A DNA stretch of 64,000 bases. Source: Parablautia intestinalis (GTDB lineage Bacteria > Bacillota > Clostridia > Lachnospirales > Lachnospiraceae). Under the pieces are notes generated by a model that did no database searches, was not told where the DNA came from, and worked only from the letters and a program-made list of their open reading frames with translations. The position numbers were made by a program, and so were the translations under genes. Where the stretch lies: the NCBI GenBank assembly GCA_003612395.1, contig RAYQ01000008.1:62001-126000 (forward strand), in the 5' to 3' direction. Of this stretch, positions 32,898 through 42,354 are shown piece by piece. How positions within the stretch are numbered: position 1 is the first letter of the stretch; every line of letters starts with the position of its first letter.

Positions 32898-34058
32898 ATG
32901 GTGGCGGAGCATAAACGCATGGCAAATTATGAATTGCTGAGAATCGTGGCGATGATTATGGTAGTAATTCTGCACTTTCTGTCCCGTTCAGATAATCTGA
33001 TAAACCTTGATTTACCCCTTAACGGCGTAAGGATTTTGGGTACGCTCCTGGAAACCTTCTGCCTGGTGGCGGTAAATACTTATGTACTGCTCAGCGGATA
33101 TTTAGGCATCAGAAGCAGCTTTAAGGTGAGCAGGGCAGTGGGGCTTTTGTGCCAGATTTGGTTTTATACATTTTTTATTTTCTTTATCTGTTCTGCCATG
33201 GGAATTACCACCGCAGCGTCTACCCGTGGGATATACGGATTGACAGAGTATCTTTTTCCTATAGAAACAGAGCACTACTGGTTTGCTACTTCCTATTTTA
33301 TGCTGTATCTTCTGACACCGGTGCTTGGTCTGGCGGTGAAAAATATGACCAAAAAGCAGATGCAGATTACCCTGGGCGGTTTACTGATACTTTTTAGTGT
33401 GATAAAGAGTATCAGCCCTGTGGCGTTTGCTTTTGACCGGTATGGGTATGATTTGCCATGGTTTATCTGTGTTTACCTGACGGCAGCATATTTAGGACGG
33501 TTTGGTTTTCCGCTTATGGAAAAAAGAGGCTGGCTTTTTTATGCAGGGAGCTGTCTTGGGGGTTTTATCATAAATCTGTCTATGTGGTTTCTCAGTCAAA
33601 AATGGGACAGCTTTCGCTATTATTTTACGGTTCCCTTCCATTATAATTTTATCCTTTGCCTGTCAGGGGCGGTGGGCCTGCTTTACGGATTTTCCCAAAT
33701 TCGTATAAAGGAGGGGACTTTGGCAGAAATCATAAGAAGGCTTGGAAGCTTAAGTTTTGGCGTTTATTTATTTCATGAACACATTGACCTGCGCTATTTG
33801 TGGTATGATTCTATAAAAGCAGTGATAAATCCCCAGGGGAAGGGAGGAATCCTTTATTTCCTGCGGGAGCTTATCTTCTGTGTATTACTTCTTTTTACGG
33901 CAGGCATAGTCATAGACTGGATAAGAAGCAGGATATTTGCCCTGGTGGGAAAGATATTTTATAATACAAAGCCAGGCAGGCGCCTTAAAGAGATGGATTT
34001 GTGCTTACGCCCGAATTTGCGGGCCGATGGAAGCATGGAGGACTTGTATGAAAAATGA
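32898..34058 (+). CDS. Acyltransferase 3 family membrane protein
   Basis: Predicted membrane O-acyltransferase that adds acetyl or other acyl groups to surface polysaccharide. The 386-aa protein has about ten hydrophobic segments and the family N-terminus YELLRIVAMIMVVILHFLSR near residue 11, with the conserved His, then FCLVAVNTYVLLSGYLGIRS near 55. Start at 32898 is chosen because GGGG is six bases upstream; ATG at 32892 directly abuts that site. It overlaps the following gene by 11 bases. No soluble C-terminal SGNH domain is fused. The modified sugar is unknown. Confidence 0.85.
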   Translation: MVAEHKRMANYELLRIVAMIMVVILHFLSRSDNLINLDLPLNGVRILGTLLETFCLVAVNTYVLLSGYLGIRSSFKVSRAVGLLCQIWFYTFFIFFICSAMGITTAASTRGIYGLTEYLFPIETEHYWFATSYFMLYLLTPVLGLAVKNMTKKQMQITLGGLLILFSVIKSISPVAFAFDRYGYDLPWFICVYLTAAYLGRFGFPLMEKRGWLFYAGSCLGGFIINLSMWFLSQKWDSFRYYFTVPFHYNFILCLSGAVGLLYGFSQIRIKEGTLAEIIRRLGSLSFGVYLFHEHIDLRYLWYDSIKAVINPQGKGGILYFLRELIFCVLLLFTAGIVIDWIRSRIFALVGKIFYNTKPGRRLKEMDLCLRPNLRADGSMEDLYEK

Positions 34059-35889
34059 CAGAAAAAAAGGCCTGATGGCCGGGGTGTTACAAAAAGAAGA
34101 ATGGCGGCTGGTGCTGCGCGTTTTAGAGGATGTGATATTTCCGCTTATTTTATTGCTGTTTCCGCTGATCAAAATAAATCAGGGGATTGATTTGACGGAT
34201 ACCGGTTACAGTCTTGGGAATTATCGGTTTTTTGGGCAGGTGGGCGGTGTGTGGACATTGCTGACCTTTTTGTCTAATGTGGCGGGATTTTTGTTTACCA
34301 TGCTGCCAATGGGCAAAACCATGCTGGGAATGAAGCTGTATGGCTCGCTTCTTGTAAGTGGGGCAGCGCTGCTGGGATATCGCTTTTTCAGGACGAAAAT
34401 GCCCGGCTGGCTGGCTTTTTTGGGGGAACTTTCAGCAATTGGCTTTTGCTGGTGTCCCACGGTGATTTTGTATAATTATCTCACATATCTTTTGTTCTTA
34501 TTTGGGGCAATTTTGCTGTTTCGGGGGCTGGCTGGAAGCAGGCCTTCCTGCCTGGCAGCAGCCGGGGTAGTGCTTGGAATAAACGCTCTGGTGCGCTTTC
34601 CCAATAATGTTCTGGAATGTGCGCTTATTTTGTCTGTCTGGTATTATGGCGCTTTGAAGAAAAAAAGCTTTAAGCAGGTGGCAGGGGAAACCGGGCTGTG
34701 TACGGCAGGCTATTTTGCAGCCTTCCTCATCCTGGCTATTGTGATTAGTGTATTTTACGGTTCAAACGCATTTGGAACCATGGTGAGCGGTATTTTTGGC
34801 ATGGCGCAGGGAGCCCCGGATTATACCTTAGGAGAGATGATACTGGCCATTTTAGATGCTTACTTCCATGGATTCCGGTGGATGCTTTATATGATTTTGT
34901 GTATACTGCCGGGGATTCCATTTCTTATGATCAGGAAAGAATATTTTCCGGGAGCAAGGAAGGTCGTTTACTGCATCTGTATACCGGTATTATTTTTTGT
35001 CCTTTACAAATGGGGTATGTTTAATTTTAAATATTTTCAGAAAGAATCTGCTCTGCAGTGGGGAGCGGTTTTTCTGCTTACAGCGCTGGGGATTACAATC
35101 TGGATGCTGTGTACAAAAATGCTGGACGATGAATGGCGGCTTATCGGTGCTATTGCGCTGACAATTGTTTTGATTACACCGCTTGGAAGCAATAATCATA
35201 TATGGCCGGTGCTGAATAACCTGTTTTTTGTTGTTCCTGTGGTTTTCTGGATGGTTTATCGGTTTGCGAGATGGGGAAGGGCTTATTTAGATGCCACAAG
35301 GAAGGTTCCGCTTTTCCCGATGAAGGCTATGATATCCGGCGTGCTCATGGCCTTTTTTGTTCAGGCTTTGGGAATTGGCTTTTGCTATGTTTTTCTGGAC
35401 GGAGAGTCAGGGCAGGAGCGGGATTACAAGGTAGCCGGTAATCCGGTGCTGCAGGGTATGTATACAAATGAAATGAATGCCGAGACGCTGGAGGAAATAT
35501 CGGCCTTCATGACAGAAAATAAAGCGGAATTTGAAAATAAAAAGCTTATCCTTTATGGGAATATTCCCGGGCTTGCCTACTACCTTGATATGGCACCGGC
35601 CATTTATACCACATGGGCTGATTTAAATACCAGTTCTCTTTCACTGCTTCAGAAGGAACTGACAGAAATGTCACATGTGACCGGAGAGTCAGCGCAGGAG
35701 CGCCCCCTGGTGATACTCACGCCTGAGCTGTCAGCATATTTGTCCGGAAATCAGGATGCCATGGCGTTTTGGGGGACAGATGAAAAGACCTGCGATGAGG
35801 ATGAAAAGCTGGGGGCCATATGGAATTTTATGTTGGAAAATAATTATGTGGAAGTTTTTGCAAATGAGGCCTTTACCGTTTATAAGTAG
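34048..35889 (+). CDS. Large multi-pass membrane protein, possible GT-C glycosyltransferase (1)
   Basis: A 613-aa protein with about 11 hydrophobic segments followed by a soluble C-terminal domain of about 140 residues (GNPVLQGMYTNEMNAETLEE; NIPGLAYYLDMAP). The first external loop carries INQGIDLTDTGYSLGN near residue 38, with acidic residues in the position where GT-C enzymes keep their catalytic Asp. No named family was recognised. It overlaps the acyltransferase gene by 11 bases, so translation is coupled. A polyprenol-phosphate-sugar-dependent transferase is the best guess, supported by the GtrB/ArnC-like gene at 39504; this is inference. Confidence 0.55.
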   Translation: MKNDRKKGLMAGVLQKEEWRLVLRVLEDVIFPLILLLFPLIKINQGIDLTDTGYSLGNYRFFGQVGGVWTLLTFLSNVAGFLFTMLPMGKTMLGMKLYGSLLVSGAALLGYRFFRTKMPGWLAFLGELSAIGFCWCPTVILYNYLTYLLFLFGAILLFRGLAGSRPSCLAAAGVVLGINALVRFPNNVLECALILSVWYYGALKKKSFKQVAGETGLCTAGYFAAFLILAIVISVFYGSNAFGTMVSGIFGMAQGAPDYTLGEMILAILDAYFHGFRWMLYMILCILPGIPFLMIRKEYFPGARKVVYCICIPVLFFVLYKWGMFNFKYFQKESALQWGAVFLLTALGITIWMLCTKMLDDEWRLIGAIALTIVLITPLGSNNHIWPVLNNLFFVVPVVFWMVYRFARWGRAYLDATRKVPLFPMKAMISGVLMAFFVQALGIGFCYVFLDGESGQERDYKVAGNPVLQGMYTNEMNAETLEEISAFMTENKAEFENKKLILYGNIPGLAYYLDMAPAIYTTWADLNTSSLSLLQKELTEMSHVTGESAQERPLVILTPELSAYLSGNQDAMAFWGTDEKTCDEDEKLGAIWNFMLENNYVEVFANEAFTVYK

Positions 35890-35942
35890 GAGCAGAGAGA
35901 TTCCATTTTGCATTTGCGAGGGGATGAAATGGAGGTGTTAGT

Positions 35943-37073
35943 ATGATTCGGTTTAACGTGCCCCCGTATACGGGGAAAGAAATGGATAATATGAAAAAAG
36001 CCGTGGAAAGTATGCATATCTGCGGGGACGGAGAGTTTACCAAAAAGTGCAGTAAATTTGTGGAAGGAATAACCGGCACTTCTAAGTGCCTGCTTACCAC
36101 TTCCTGTACCCATGCGCTGGAGATGGCGGCGCTTTTGTGCGATATCAGGCAGGGAGATGAGGTTATTCTCCCCTCCTACACCTTTGTTTCAACAGCAGAT
36201 GCTTTTGTTCTGCGGGGGGCAAAGGCCGTATTTGTGGACATCAGACCGGATACCATGAATATTGATGAGACTCTGATTGAGGCGGCGATTACGGAAAAGA
36301 CCAGGGCCATTGCCGTGGTGCATTATGCGGGAATTGGCTGCGAGATGGATACGATTATGGATATTGCCAGGCGTCACAATCTCATGGTGGTGGAGGACGC
36401 CGCTCAGGGAATTATGTGTACTTATAAAGGCAGGCAGCTTGGCACGATAGGAGATTTCGGGTGCTACAGCTTTCATGAGACAAAGAATTTCAGTATGGGG
36501 GAAGGGGGCGCTCTTCTTATCCGTGAACCGGAATATATTGAAAAGGCGGAAATACTAAGGGAAAAAGGAACGGACAGAAGCAAATATTACAGGGGACAGG
36601 TGGACAAGTACAGATGGCAGAATTACGGATCCTCCTATCTTCCCAGCGATATCAATGCGGCTTATCTGTATTCGCAGTTTGAGGTGGCGGATAAGGTTAA
36701 TGAGGCGCGTATAGCAAGGTGGAACCAGTATTATGAGCTTCTTTTGCCTTTAGCTGAAGCCGGGAAAATAGAGCTCCCTGTGGTGCCTGAAGGATGTGTA
36801 CACAACGGGCATATGTTTTATATTAAGACAAAGGATATGGAAGAGCGTGCCCGTCTGATTGATTTTATGAAGGGAAAGGATGTTTTGACAGTATTTCATT
36901 ATATACCGCTGCATTCTGCTCCGGCAGGGCTTAAGTTTGGCAGGTTCCACGGAGAGGATCGTTATACCACCAGGGAAAGTGAAAGACTGCTGCGGCTTCC
37001 CATGTTTTATCAGCTGACGGAAGATGAGACTGCGTATATTGCAGGCTGTGTGAAGGAATTTTATGGAGCTTAA
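35943..37073 (+). CDS. wecE: WecE-like dTDP-4-amino-4,6-dideoxyhexose transaminase
   Basis: PLP aminotransferase of the DegT family that makes dTDP-4-amino-4,6-dideoxygalactose from the 4-keto sugar. The 376-aa protein starts MIRFNVPPYTGKEMDNMKKA and has HICGDGEFTKKCSKF near residue 22 and TTSCTHALEMAALL near 55, strikingly like enterobacterial WecE/RffA. The PLP lysine lies in YSFHETKNFSMGEGGA near 176. Substrate synthesis would need RmlA/RmlB, not found in the window. A GG-rich site (GGAGG, 35930-35934) precedes the start. It overlaps the next gene by 11 bases. This is one of three DegT-family enzymes in the locus, each with a different sub-type. Confidence 0.87.
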   Translation: MIRFNVPPYTGKEMDNMKKAVESMHICGDGEFTKKCSKFVEGITGTSKCLLTTSCTHALEMAALLCDIRQGDEVILPSYTFVSTADAFVLRGAKAVFVDIRPDTMNIDETLIEAAITEKTRAIAVVHYAGIGCEMDTIMDIARRHNLMVVEDAAQGIMCTYKGRQLGTIGDFGCYSFHETKNFSMGEGGALLIREPEYIEKAEILREKGTDRSKYYRGQVDKYRWQNYGSSYLPSDINAAYLYSQFEVADKVNEARIARWNQYYELLLPLAEAGKIELPVVPEGCVHNGHMFYIKTKDMEERARLIDFMKGKDVLTVFHYIPLHSAPAGLKFGRFHGEDRYTTRESERLLRLPMFYQLTEDETAYIAGCVKEFYGA

Positions 37074-38910
37074 AAATCAGGTAAAAAAATATGAAAACTG
37101 GATAATTGCCTTTGCCGCAATGGGGATTTTGGCTGTTTTTGCCGGATGCAGGTTTGATTATTTTTATGATTTAAACGATGATGTGCTGATGAAGGATATT
37201 CTGGCAGGGGTCTATACAGGCACGCCGGAGGGGCATAACATACAGATGCTGTGGCTTATCAGCGCTTTTATCAGCCTGTTTTACAGACTGGCAGGAGGGA
37301 TCCCCTGGTATGGGATTTTTTTGTGCGTCTGCCACTATGGCTGTTTTTTCCTGATTTTAAAAAGGAGTCTGAATTTTTGCAGTACGCTATATGGAAAGTT
37401 TGCCGTGGCGCTTACGGAAGGATTTTTTTTTGGAGGAGTGTTTTTAGAACATCTGATTTTTGCACAGTATACGGTAACCTGCACCCTTCTTGGCGGGACA
37501 GCGGCGTTTTTGTTTTTTACCACGGATAAAAATTTGCCCGGCAGGGAATTTGTAAGGAAAAATATTCCGGCCGTTTTACTGGTATCAGTGGCTTATCTGA
37601 TTCGTTCGGAGATGCTTCTTTTGGTTCTTCCCATGATTTGCGTGGCAGGCACATGTAAATGGGGAAGTGAGGACAGGATTTTTACAAAGGAGCATGCCTT
37701 TCAGTATCTCACTGTGATTGGGCTTATTCTGGGAGGCATTCTGATCGGGCAGATCAGCCATAGTATAGCCTACGGCTCAGGGGAATGGAGAGATTTTACG
37801 GAATTTTTTAACAACCGGACAGAGCTTTATGACTTTCAAAAACCCCCTGAGTATAAAGAGCATCAGAAATTTTATGAGAGTATCGGCCTTAGTGAAAGTG
37901 AAAAGGTTTTGCTGGATAACTACAATTTTGGCATGGATGAGGAGATTGACCACGTTATGGTGGGAGAGATCGCGGAGTATGCCGGAAAGAATAAAAGTGC
38001 CGAAGAACCCTTTGAGCAAAAGCTTGTCATGAAGCTGAAGGATTATGTTTACCGCTTAAGCCATGGGGCTGGGGCGGCGGGCAGTGATTATCCGTGGAAT
38101 TATATGGTGATACTGGGATATATGGTGGTTTTTTTTACGGCACTTCCCATGAGAAACAATCTTACACCTTTGTCCCAAACCGGCAGATTACAAAGGGGCG
38201 CAGGGATTTACATGAAAAATGCCGTTGGAGCGGCGTGGAAGCTGATTTTTCTTTTTGCTGTGAGAACGGCTCTGTGGATGTATATTTTAATGCGGGATCG
38301 TGCGCCGGAGAGGATTACCCACTCTTTGTATCTGATGGAGCTTTGTATTCTGGCGGCTATGGTTTTGGTACAGTGGAGCGAAATCGGGGAAATCAAGATA
38401 AAACGTATGGGGGGAATTCTGGCGGCAGGCTGCTTTGGCCTTTCTGTGCTTGCAGTCTTTCACGGCAGCGTGAAGGCGGTTTCGCTAAGGCAGGCAGAGA
38501 GGGAAAAGGTAAACGGGCTTTACAGAGAGCTCTATACTTATCTTTCCGAAGAGGAAAATGCCGGGAACTTTTATTTCATTGACGTGTATTCTTCGGTTTC
38601 TGACGGGGGCATTCCTTATTCGGAAAAAATGTTTCAGGATGTGGACAACTCCCTGGATAATTATGACATTATGGGAGGCTGGGCATGCAAAAGCCCGCTG
38701 CAGAGAAAAAAGCTTGCGCTTTTTGGGATAGAGAATATGGAAGCAGCGCTTAAAGACAGGGAGGATGTTTATTTCATCCGGAAAAAGAGCGAGGATATGC
38801 AGTGGATTTTTGACTATTATGAAGACCACGGAACGCCGGTTGGGGCCCGGCTGGTAAAGCAGGTGGCCGGTGTTTTTGAAATATATGCTTTGTCAGGGCA
38901 AAGGACCTGA
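37063..38910 (+). CDS. Large multi-pass membrane protein, possible GT-C glycosyltransferase (2)
   Basis: A 615-aa protein with about 11 hydrophobic segments. The first external loop holds FYDLNDDVLMKDILAG near residue 32, with an Asp pair placed like the catalytic acid of GT-C enzymes; a long soluble insertion (residues about 250-345, GEWRDFTEFFNNRTELYDFQ) and a C-terminal soluble tail follow. No named family was recognised. A run of nine T at 37423-37431 codes for GFFFGG and could be prone to slippage. The start overlaps the WecE gene. It may use an undecaprenyl-phosphate sugar. Confidence 0.55.
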   Translation: MELKNQVKKYENWIIAFAAMGILAVFAGCRFDYFYDLNDDVLMKDILAGVYTGTPEGHNIQMLWLISAFISLFYRLAGGIPWYGIFLCVCHYGCFFLILKRSLNFCSTLYGKFAVALTEGFFFGGVFLEHLIFAQYTVTCTLLGGTAAFLFFTTDKNLPGREFVRKNIPAVLLVSVAYLIRSEMLLLVLPMICVAGTCKWGSEDRIFTKEHAFQYLTVIGLILGGILIGQISHSIAYGSGEWRDFTEFFNNRTELYDFQKPPEYKEHQKFYESIGLSESEKVLLDNYNFGMDEEIDHVMVGEIAEYAGKNKSAEEPFEQKLVMKLKDYVYRLSHGAGAAGSDYPWNYMVILGYMVVFFTALPMRNNLTPLSQTGRLQRGAGIYMKNAVGAAWKLIFLFAVRTALWMYILMRDRAPERITHSLYLMELCILAAMVLVQWSEIGEIKIKRMGGILAAGCFGLSVLAVFHGSVKAVSLRQAEREKVNGLYRELYTYLSEEENAGNFYFIDVYSSVSDGGIPYSEKMFQDVDNSLDNYDIMGGWACKSPLQRKKLALFGIENMEAALKDREDVYFIRKKSEDMQWIFDYYEDHGTPVGARLVKQVAGVFEIYALSGQRT

Positions 38911-38932
38911 AAGTAAGTTAGCGGAGGAAAGT

Positions 38933-39481
38933 ATGGAGGAGATGGAACGGAAGAAAGGCAGGCTGGAAGGGGAGGCTGTTTACCTGCGCCTTATGGAAGC
39001 GGAGGATACGGATGATATTATAAGGTGGCGAAATACGGATTTTGTCCGCAGAAATTTTATCTATCAGAAGCCTTTTACCAGACAGGGGCATGAAAACTGG
39101 ATAAAAAATATGATAGAAACAGGTAAAGTGGTACAGTTCATGATTTGCAGGCAAGTGGATGGCAGGCCGGTGGGAAGTGTTTATCTGCGGGATATAGACA
39201 GAGAACATGGTAAGGCGGAGTACGGCATTTTTATTGGAGAGAGAGAGGCTCTTTCAAAGGGCTACGGAACCGAGGCCGCAAAAATGATGATAGAATACGC
39301 CTTTAAGGAGGAAGGTCTTCATAAACTTATGCTGCGGGTTCTGGCGGAGAATAAGCAGGCTGTAAGGAGCTATGAGAAGGCGGGCTTTGTGAAAGAAGCC
39401 TATTTGAAGGATGAAGTTTTTTTGGATGGCCGCTATAAGGATGTGATTTATATGGCGGTTATAAACGATAATAATTTGTGA
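38933..39481 (+). CDS. GNAT N-acetyltransferase, PseH/WecD-like role possible
   Basis: A 182-aa acetyl-CoA-dependent transferase of the RimJ-like GNAT group. Features: VYLRLMEAEDTDDIIRWRNT near residue 16 and FVRRNFIYQKPFTRQGHENW near 38, typical of sugar N-acetyltransferases such as PseH; the acetyl-CoA loop YGIFIGEREALSKGYGTEAA near 104; and LRVLAENKQAVRSYEKAGF near 138. Start at 38933 follows GGAGGAAAGT; an upstream in-frame ATG (38870) overlaps the previous gene. It could N-acetylate the PseC product (PseH) or the WecE product (WecD); both occur in this locus. Ten bases after the membrane protein gene start region, same operon. Confidence 0.75.
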   Translation: MEEMERKKGRLEGEAVYLRLMEAEDTDDIIRWRNTDFVRRNFIYQKPFTRQGHENWIKNMIETGKVVQFMICRQVDGRPVGSVYLRDIDREHGKAEYGIFIGEREALSKGYGTEAAKMMIEYAFKEEGLHKLMLRVLAENKQAVRSYEKAGFVKEAYLKDEVFLDGRYKDVIYMAVINDNNL

Positions 39482-39503
39482 TGGCAAGAATTGAGGATTA
39501 TAT

Positions 39504-40469
39504 ATGAAAAAATTGGTCAGCTTTGTGATTCCCTGCTACCGCTCTGAGGCAACGCTGCCCGGTGTGATAAAGGAAATTAAGGAAAAAATGGACCGGATGG
39601 AAGAATATGACTATGAAGTAATTCTGGTAAACGACTGCTCTCCGGATGAAACTTTTGATACGATTAAAAGGCTGTGCCGGGAAAATAAAAACATGACAGG
39701 GATCGATCTTGCCAGAAATTTTGGACAGCACAGCGCTCTGATGGCAGGGTTTCATCATACAAAGGGGGATATTGTTGTCTGTCTGGACGATGACGGACAG
39801 ACGCCTGCGGATGAGGTGGACAGGCTTCTTGAAGGTATTAAAAAAGGAGCGGATGTGGTTTATGCCCAATATAGTAACAAGCATCATTCCGGCTTTCGCA
39901 ACTGGGGGAGCCATGTCAATGAGGTAATGACCCGCATCATGCTGGGCAAGCCAAAGGATCTGTATATTTCCAGCTATTTTGCGGCAAAGCGTTTTGTGGT
40001 GGATGAGATGATGCGCTATGAAAATGCCTTTCCTTATGTGATAGGACTGGTTCTGCGCACCACAAAGAATATTATCAACGTGGAGGTGAATCACAGAGAA
40101 AGGCAGGCAGGAGCATCCGGGTATACATTGGGGAAACTGCTGGGCTTATGGTTTAACGGATTTACCGCCTTTAGCGTAAAACCTCTGCGGATTGCCACGG
40201 CCTCAGGCGCTGTGTTTGCCGTGGCCGGGTTTTTGTATGGGATTTATACCATCATAAAGAAAATTTTTATTAACCCTCCGGGTCTGGTGACAGGTTTCAG
40301 TGCATTGATGGCGATGATTGTGTTTATAGGGGGAATGTTGATGCTGATGGTAGGGCTTACCGGCGAATATGTAGGGAGAACCTATATTTCTATGAACAAC
40401 TCTCCGCAGTATGTGATACGGGAGATAACAGGGGCGGAATCGGATGAAAAGCAGGCAGGAGATAACTGA
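39504..40469 (+). CDS. GtrB/ArnC-like undecaprenyl-phosphate glycosyltransferase (GT2)
   Basis: Attaches a sugar from a nucleotide donor to undecaprenyl phosphate at the inner membrane. The 321-aa protein has a GT-A domain: SFVIPCYRSEATLPGVIKEI near residue 5, VNDCSPDETFDTI near 43, LARNFGQHSALMAGF near 73, LDDDGQTPADEVDRL near 95, and the ArnC-type QAGASGYTLGKLLGLWFNGF near 212; then two C-terminal membrane segments (residues about 235-300). This family makes Und-P-sugars for GT-C enzymes, which fits the three large membrane proteins around it. The stop codon lies inside the next gene. Confidence 0.87.
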   Translation: MKKLVSFVIPCYRSEATLPGVIKEIKEKMDRMEEYDYEVILVNDCSPDETFDTIKRLCRENKNMTGIDLARNFGQHSALMAGFHHTKGDIVVCLDDDGQTPADEVDRLLEGIKKGADVVYAQYSNKHHSGFRNWGSHVNEVMTRIMLGKPKDLYISSYFAAKRFVVDEMMRYENAFPYVIGLVLRTTKNIINVEVNHRERQAGASGYTLGKLLGLWFNGFTAFSVKPLRIATASGAVFAVAGFLYGIYTIIKKIFINPPGLVTGFSALMAMIVFIGGMLMLMVGLTGEYVGRTYISMNNSPQYVIREITGAESDEKQAGDN

Positions 40470-42294
40470 GAGGATAAAATTGCATAATATCCATAAAAAG
40501 GCCGGTTTAAGGCGGGCTTTGGCTGGTTTTTTGTCTTTTGCAGGCGGATGGGCCCTGCCATGGATGCTCCACGCAGCGGAGAGTTTGGGGTATACCAACA
40601 GTATAGCTTCGGTTTTTGTTTTCTTATTTTTGTTTACTGTGACAGATAAAGCCCTGAGCAGAAACTTCGAAGGAAGGCAGGTAAATTGGAGGGGGTGGAT
40701 CTGGCCCGGTCTTTTTGGAACCGCGTTTTCTCTTTGCATGGTGTTTGGAACGCAGCTGGACTTATGGGGCAGCGTTCCGTTTACAGATGGCCGGATGTGG
40801 GCCGGCATTGGGATATTAGCGGTTCTTTTTTCTATTCTGACGCGTTTTTTTTGGAATGAATTTGATCGTGTAAGAATGGGGTATGGCGGCAGAGCCGCCC
40901 AGGGCGGGGAGCAGAAAGAGCCTGTGCGGGAGAAAAAGAGCCGGAATATTTTTTGGATTAGGGCAGGGGTGATAGCGCTGTGCTATGTTCCGGTTTTTTT
41001 GGCGGTTTATCCCGGATTTTTTGTGTATGATGCCCAGGATGAGCTTTTGCAGGTGGTAACACGGAATTTTTCAACCCATCATCCTCTTTTGCATGTACTT
41101 GCCCTGGGGGGAATCATTCAACTGGTTCATAAAGTGACAGGCTCCTATAACCTGGGGATTGCCTGTTATACTGCTCTGCAAATGGCCGGGATTGCCTGTA
41201 TTTTTGCATGGGGGATCGGGAAAATGGAGAAAAGAGGGACGGCGAAATGGATGAGATGCGGGATTACGCTTTATTTTGGCCTGTGTCCGGTGCTTGTGAT
41301 GTTTTCCCTGTGCTCCGCCAAGGACGGACTTTTTACGGGAATGCTTTTTTTGGCGGTAATTCTTTTGCAGGAGCTGTGTGCAGACGCGGATGCCTTTTTA
41401 AGGAAAAAGAGTAATGCCCTTTTGCTTGGAGCAGCCTGTGTGGGAATGATGCTCCTTCGGCATAACGGGTTTTACGGGTTTGTTGTGTTTACGCCTGTAC
41501 TGGCTCTTTATCTGAGGAGGGAATGGAGAAGGGTTATTCCCTGCCTTGCGCTGATATTAGCCTGTTATGGACTGATAAACGGCGGGCTTACAAAGATACT
41601 GCATGCGGATAATTCGGAAAATCAGGAGATGCTTACGGTACCGATTTCACAGATGGCAAGGATTAGCGCTTATGAGGATGTTCCTCTGGCAGAACAGGAA
41701 ATTTTGTTCCAATATCTGCCCGGGGAGGCTGTGCAAAGATATACCCCCAAGGTGACAGACAGTGTTAAAATAAGTTTTGACAATGAAGCCTACGAGGCGG
41801 ACCAAAAAGGCTTTTGGAGTCTTTGGGCAAAATGGGGAGCGGAGCATCCCTTTGGCTATTTAAACGCCTGGTTTATGACGTCCTATGGTTTCTGGTATCC
41901 CGATACGGTGATAGATACGTATCGGGGAAATACGGTTTTTACTTATACATATGAGGACAGCTCTTACTTTGGCTATGAGGTGGAGGAGCCGGGGGTGAGG
42001 GAGAGTAAGATCCCCTGGCTGGATGAGCTATATCGGAAAATGTCTTTGGAAATCGCCCAGCAGAGGATTCCTGTGGTGTCTATGCTGTTTTCGCCCGGTT
42101 TTTTGTTCTGGGTGTGGGCTTTTTGCCTGGGGTATCTGTGCTGCTTTAAGAGATGGGGGACATTGCTTCCCTTTATGCTGCCGGCTCTTTGCTGGTGCAC
42201 GGTGCTTTTGGGGCCGGCCTGTCTGGTGAGGTATGTGGTGTTTTTGTGGGCATTGTTGCCGGCGGTGCTTTTGGCATGCATTGGCAAAATTTGA
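40444..42294 (+). CDS. DUF6020-like multi-pass membrane protein, possible GT-C enzyme (3)
   Basis: A 616-aa protein with about 14 hydrophobic segments. The most recognisable region is YPGFFVYDAQDELLQVVTRN near residue 192, then FSTHHPLLHVLAL and, after two helices, CSAKDGLFTGMLF near 295; this order resembles the uncharacterised DUF6020 family. The acidic DAQDE in the first large loop is placed like the catalytic acid of GT-C glycosyltransferases. Overlaps the GtrB-like gene by 26 bases. The last codons overlap a strong promoter for the next unit. Function inferred only from fold and context. Confidence 0.6.
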   Translation: MKSRQEITERIKLHNIHKKAGLRRALAGFLSFAGGWALPWMLHAAESLGYTNSIASVFVFLFLFTVTDKALSRNFEGRQVNWRGWIWPGLFGTAFSLCMVFGTQLDLWGSVPFTDGRMWAGIGILAVLFSILTRFFWNEFDRVRMGYGGRAAQGGEQKEPVREKKSRNIFWIRAGVIALCYVPVFLAVYPGFFVYDAQDELLQVVTRNFSTHHPLLHVLALGGIIQLVHKVTGSYNLGIACYTALQMAGIACIFAWGIGKMEKRGTAKWMRCGITLYFGLCPVLVMFSLCSAKDGLFTGMLFLAVILLQELCADADAFLRKKSNALLLGAACVGMMLLRHNGFYGFVVFTPVLALYLRREWRRVIPCLALILACYGLINGGLTKILHADNSENQEMLTVPISQMARISAYEDVPLAEQEILFQYLPGEAVQRYTPKVTDSVKISFDNEAYEADQKGFWSLWAKWGAEHPFGYLNAWFMTSYGFWYPDTVIDTYRGNTVFTYTYEDSSYFGYEVEEPGVRESKIPWLDELYRKMSLEIAQQRIPVVSMLFSPGFLFWVWAFCLGYLCCFKRWGTLLPFMLPALCWCTVLLGPACLVRYVVFLWALLPAVLLACIGKI

Positions 42295-42319
42295 TAATTG
42301 GTAATATCTGTGATATACT
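42291..42319 (+). promoter_or_regulatory. Extended -10 promoter overlapping a stop codon
   Basis: -35 TTGATA (42291-42296) covers the stop codon of the membrane protein gene; 17-bp spacer; TGA then -10 TATACT (42314-42319). It would drive the polymerase-pgl unit from about 42326. Confidence 0.75.
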
Positions 42320-42354
42320 TACCCATGCGTGAAAAAGATAATAGAGGTATAACT

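Noticed and set aside
38870..38932. N-terminal extension of the GNAT gene
   Set aside because: It overlaps the previous gene; a strong ribosome site fits 38933.
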